Origin: Lineus longissimus
Taxonomy: Eukaryota > Nemertea > Pilidiophora > Heteronemertea > Lineidae
NCBI RefSeq assembly: GCF_910592395.1
Contig: NC_088322.1
Span: forward strand, 2,668,001 to 2,732,000
Length of the DNA stretch: 64,000 nt
Direction: 5' to 3'
Both the position numbers and the translations under genes were made by a program. The notes beneath the pieces are model-generated. The model was given only the letters and a program-made list of their open reading frames with translations. It searched no databases and had not been told where the DNA came from. The stretch's first letter is position 1. Each line of letters opens with the position of its first letter. Shown here one piece after another: positions 62,698-64,000 of this stretch.

Positions 62698-64000
62698 GTC
62701 ACCTAGCACAAGAAACAGTCTCAAGAGTCACTCTGTGTCACCTAGCACAAGAAACAGTCTCACTCTGTGTCACCTAGCACAAGAAACAGTCTCAAGAGTC
62801 ACTCTGTGTCACCTAGCACAAGAAACAGTCTCAAGAGTCACTCTGTGTCACCTAGCACAAGAAACAGTCTCACTCTGTGTCACCTAGCACAAGGAACAGT
62901 CTCAAGAGTCACTCTGTGTCACCTAGCACAAGGAACAGTCTCACTCTGTGTCACCTAGCACAAGGAACAGTCTCAAGAGTCACTCTGTGTCACCTAGTAC
63001 AAGGAACAGTCTCACTCTGTGTCACCTAGCACAATGAACAGTCTCAAGAGTCACTCTGTGTCACCTAGTACAAGGAACAGTCTCAAGAGTCACTCTGTGT
63101 CACCTAGTACAAGGAACAGTCTCACTCTGTGTCACCTAGCACAAGGAACAGTCTCAAGAGTCACCCTGTGTCACCTAGCACAAGAAACAGTCTCACTATG
63201 TGTCACCTAGCACAAGAAACAGTCTCAAGAGTCACTCTGTGTCACCTAGCACAAGCAACAGTCTCAAGAGTCACTCTGTGTCACCTAACAGTCTCACTCT
63301 GTGTCACCTAGCACAAGGAACAGTCTCAAGAGTCACTCTGTGTCACCTAGCACAAGGAACAGTCTCAAGAGTCACTCTGTGTCACCTAGCACAAGAAACA
63401 GTCTCAAGAGTCACTCTGTGTCACCTAGCACAAGGAACAGTCTCACTCTGTGTCACCTAGCACATAGAACAGTCTCAAGAGTCACTCTGTGTCACCTAGC
63501 ACAAGGAACAGTCTCAAGAGTCACTCTGTGTCACCTAGCACAAGAAACAGTCTCAAGAGTCACTCTGTGTCACCTAGCACAAGAAACAGTCTCAAGAGTC
63601 ACTCTGTGTCACCTAGCACAAGGAACAGTCTCAAGAGTCACTCTGTGTCACCTAGCACAAGGAACAGTCTCACTCTGTGTCACCTAGCACAAGGAACAGT
63701 CTCAAGAGTCACTCTGTGTCACCTAGCACAAGGAATGGTCTCAAGAGTCACTCTGTGTCACCTAGTACAAGGAATGGTCTCAAGAGTCACTCTGTGTCAC
63801 CCAGCACAAGAAACTGTCTCAAGAGTCACTCTGTGTCACCTAGTATAAGGAATGGTCTCAAGAGTCACTCTGTGTTACCTAGTTCAAGGAATGGTCTCAA
63901 GAGTCACTCTGTGTCACCTAGCACAAGAAACTGTCTAAAGAGTCACTCTGTGTCACCTAGTACAAGGAATGGTCTCAAGAGTCACTCTGTGTCACCTAGC
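62698..64000. repeat. East HOR copy, cut by the window end
   Basis: It begins like the other east copies, with CACAATGAAC near 63,031 in place of CACAATAAAC and a 23-bp unit at 63,280-63,302. CACATAGAAC near 63,462 is private. At 63,718 it enters the trimmed cassette (gCAC NG unit, CCCAGC, GTTACC/AGTTC), matching 54,802 at +8,916. The array continues past the window. Confidence 0.9.

Larger units (their letters stand above)
54364..63302. repeat. 23-bp unit class, east cluster (6 copies)
   Basis: Copies are at 54364-54386, 56533-56555, 59188-59210, 60247-60269, 62221-62243 and 63280-63302. All six follow an AAGCAAC 39-bp unit, the same context as 3023, 4451, 5588, 7016, 12506, 14489 and 15094. 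The second western context (after AAGAAAC) is absent here. The east cluster therefore descends from only one of the two western HOR types. Confidence 0.92.
1..64000. repeat. Satellite array of 39/32/23-bp units (whole window)
   Basis: Every stretch I read is a head-to-tail copy of one unit. In the register starting GTCACCTAG the unit is 39 bp, with ACAAG at 11-15, GTCTC at 21-25 and GAGTCACTC at 28-36. Position 10 is C or T, position 16 is G or A, and positions 19-20 are CA (NS type), TG (NG type) or CT (NC type). The 32-bp unit lacks AAGAGTC (26-32); the breakpoints lie between two TCA trinucleotides 7 bp apart. The 23-bp unit also lacks positions 9-17. The consensus is 19/39 G+C, contains no CpG, and has more A and C than T and G on the + strand. 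All units face the same way. No unique flank, insertion or gene was seen. A eukaryotic satellite is an inference from size and HOR structure; the family is not recognised. Confidence 0.98.

Noticed and set aside
1-64000. CRISPR array
   Set aside because: The unit sizes of 32-39 bp resemble CRISPR repeats, but there are no unique spacers between units and no cas genes.
1-64000. CENP-B box or known centromeric satellite
   Set aside because: The CENP-B box needs two CpG dinucleotides, and the consensus has none. Unit length and sequence do not match a centromeric satellite I recognise. A centromeric role cannot be excluded but is not shown.
1-64000. Telomeric repeat, transposon remnants, tRNA or rRNA genes
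   Set aside because: No telomere-type hexamers, terminal repeats, transposase or reverse-transcriptase coding sequence, poly-A tails or folded RNA gene signatures were seen. All sequence is accounted for by the satellite unit.

Overview
The whole 64 kb window is one uninterrupted tandem-repeat (satellite or large minisatellite) array. I found no gene, RNA gene, transposon, CRISPR array or unique sequence, and both window ends lie inside the array. The basic unit is 39 bp and begins GTCACCTAG. A 32-bp form lacks 7 bp (positions 26-32 of the unit). A rare 23-bp form lacks a further 9 bp (positions 9-17). From length I estimate roughly 1,700 units, all in the same orientation. An array of this size, organised in nested higher-order repeats (HORs) and with almost no CpG, points to a eukaryotic genome, perhaps a methylated vertebrate-type one. 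I do not recognise the repeat family or the species.

Layout. Bases 1-1,457 are a block of 39-bp units of two diverged types: NG (TG at unit positions 19-20) and NC (CT at positions 19-20). Bases 1,458-2,763 are mixed 39/32-bp units of the common NS type (CA at 19-20). Bases 2,764-22,447 (west domain) are NS units in HORs of 1,428/1,137, 1,247/1,357/1,027, 2,588 and 2,232/2,287 bp, carrying fourteen 23-bp units and no NG/NC cassette. From about 22.4 to 53.4 kb (middle domain) there are no 23-bp units, but NG/NC cassettes of 4 to 19 units recur inside HORs of 3,488/3,527, 1,380/1,419, 3,888, 479/674/869, 1,490/1,735 and 3,342 bp. From 53.4 to 64 kb (east domain) the 23-bp units and the NG/NC cassettes are interleaved, in blocks of 2,169, 2,655, 1,059, 1,974 and 1,059 bp.

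The many open frames on the + strand are explained by the unit lengths. A 39-bp unit keeps frame and has a stop (TAG of CCTAG) in only one of three frames, while each 32- or 23-bp unit shifts frame. An open frame therefore passes from a SPSTRNSLKSHSV repeat to a TLCHLAQGTVSRV repeat at the first short unit and stops soon after the second. I do not call any of them genes. The main biological content is the layered history of tandem duplication, deletion and patch transfer, readable from the order of 39/32/23-bp units and from private base changes shared between copies.
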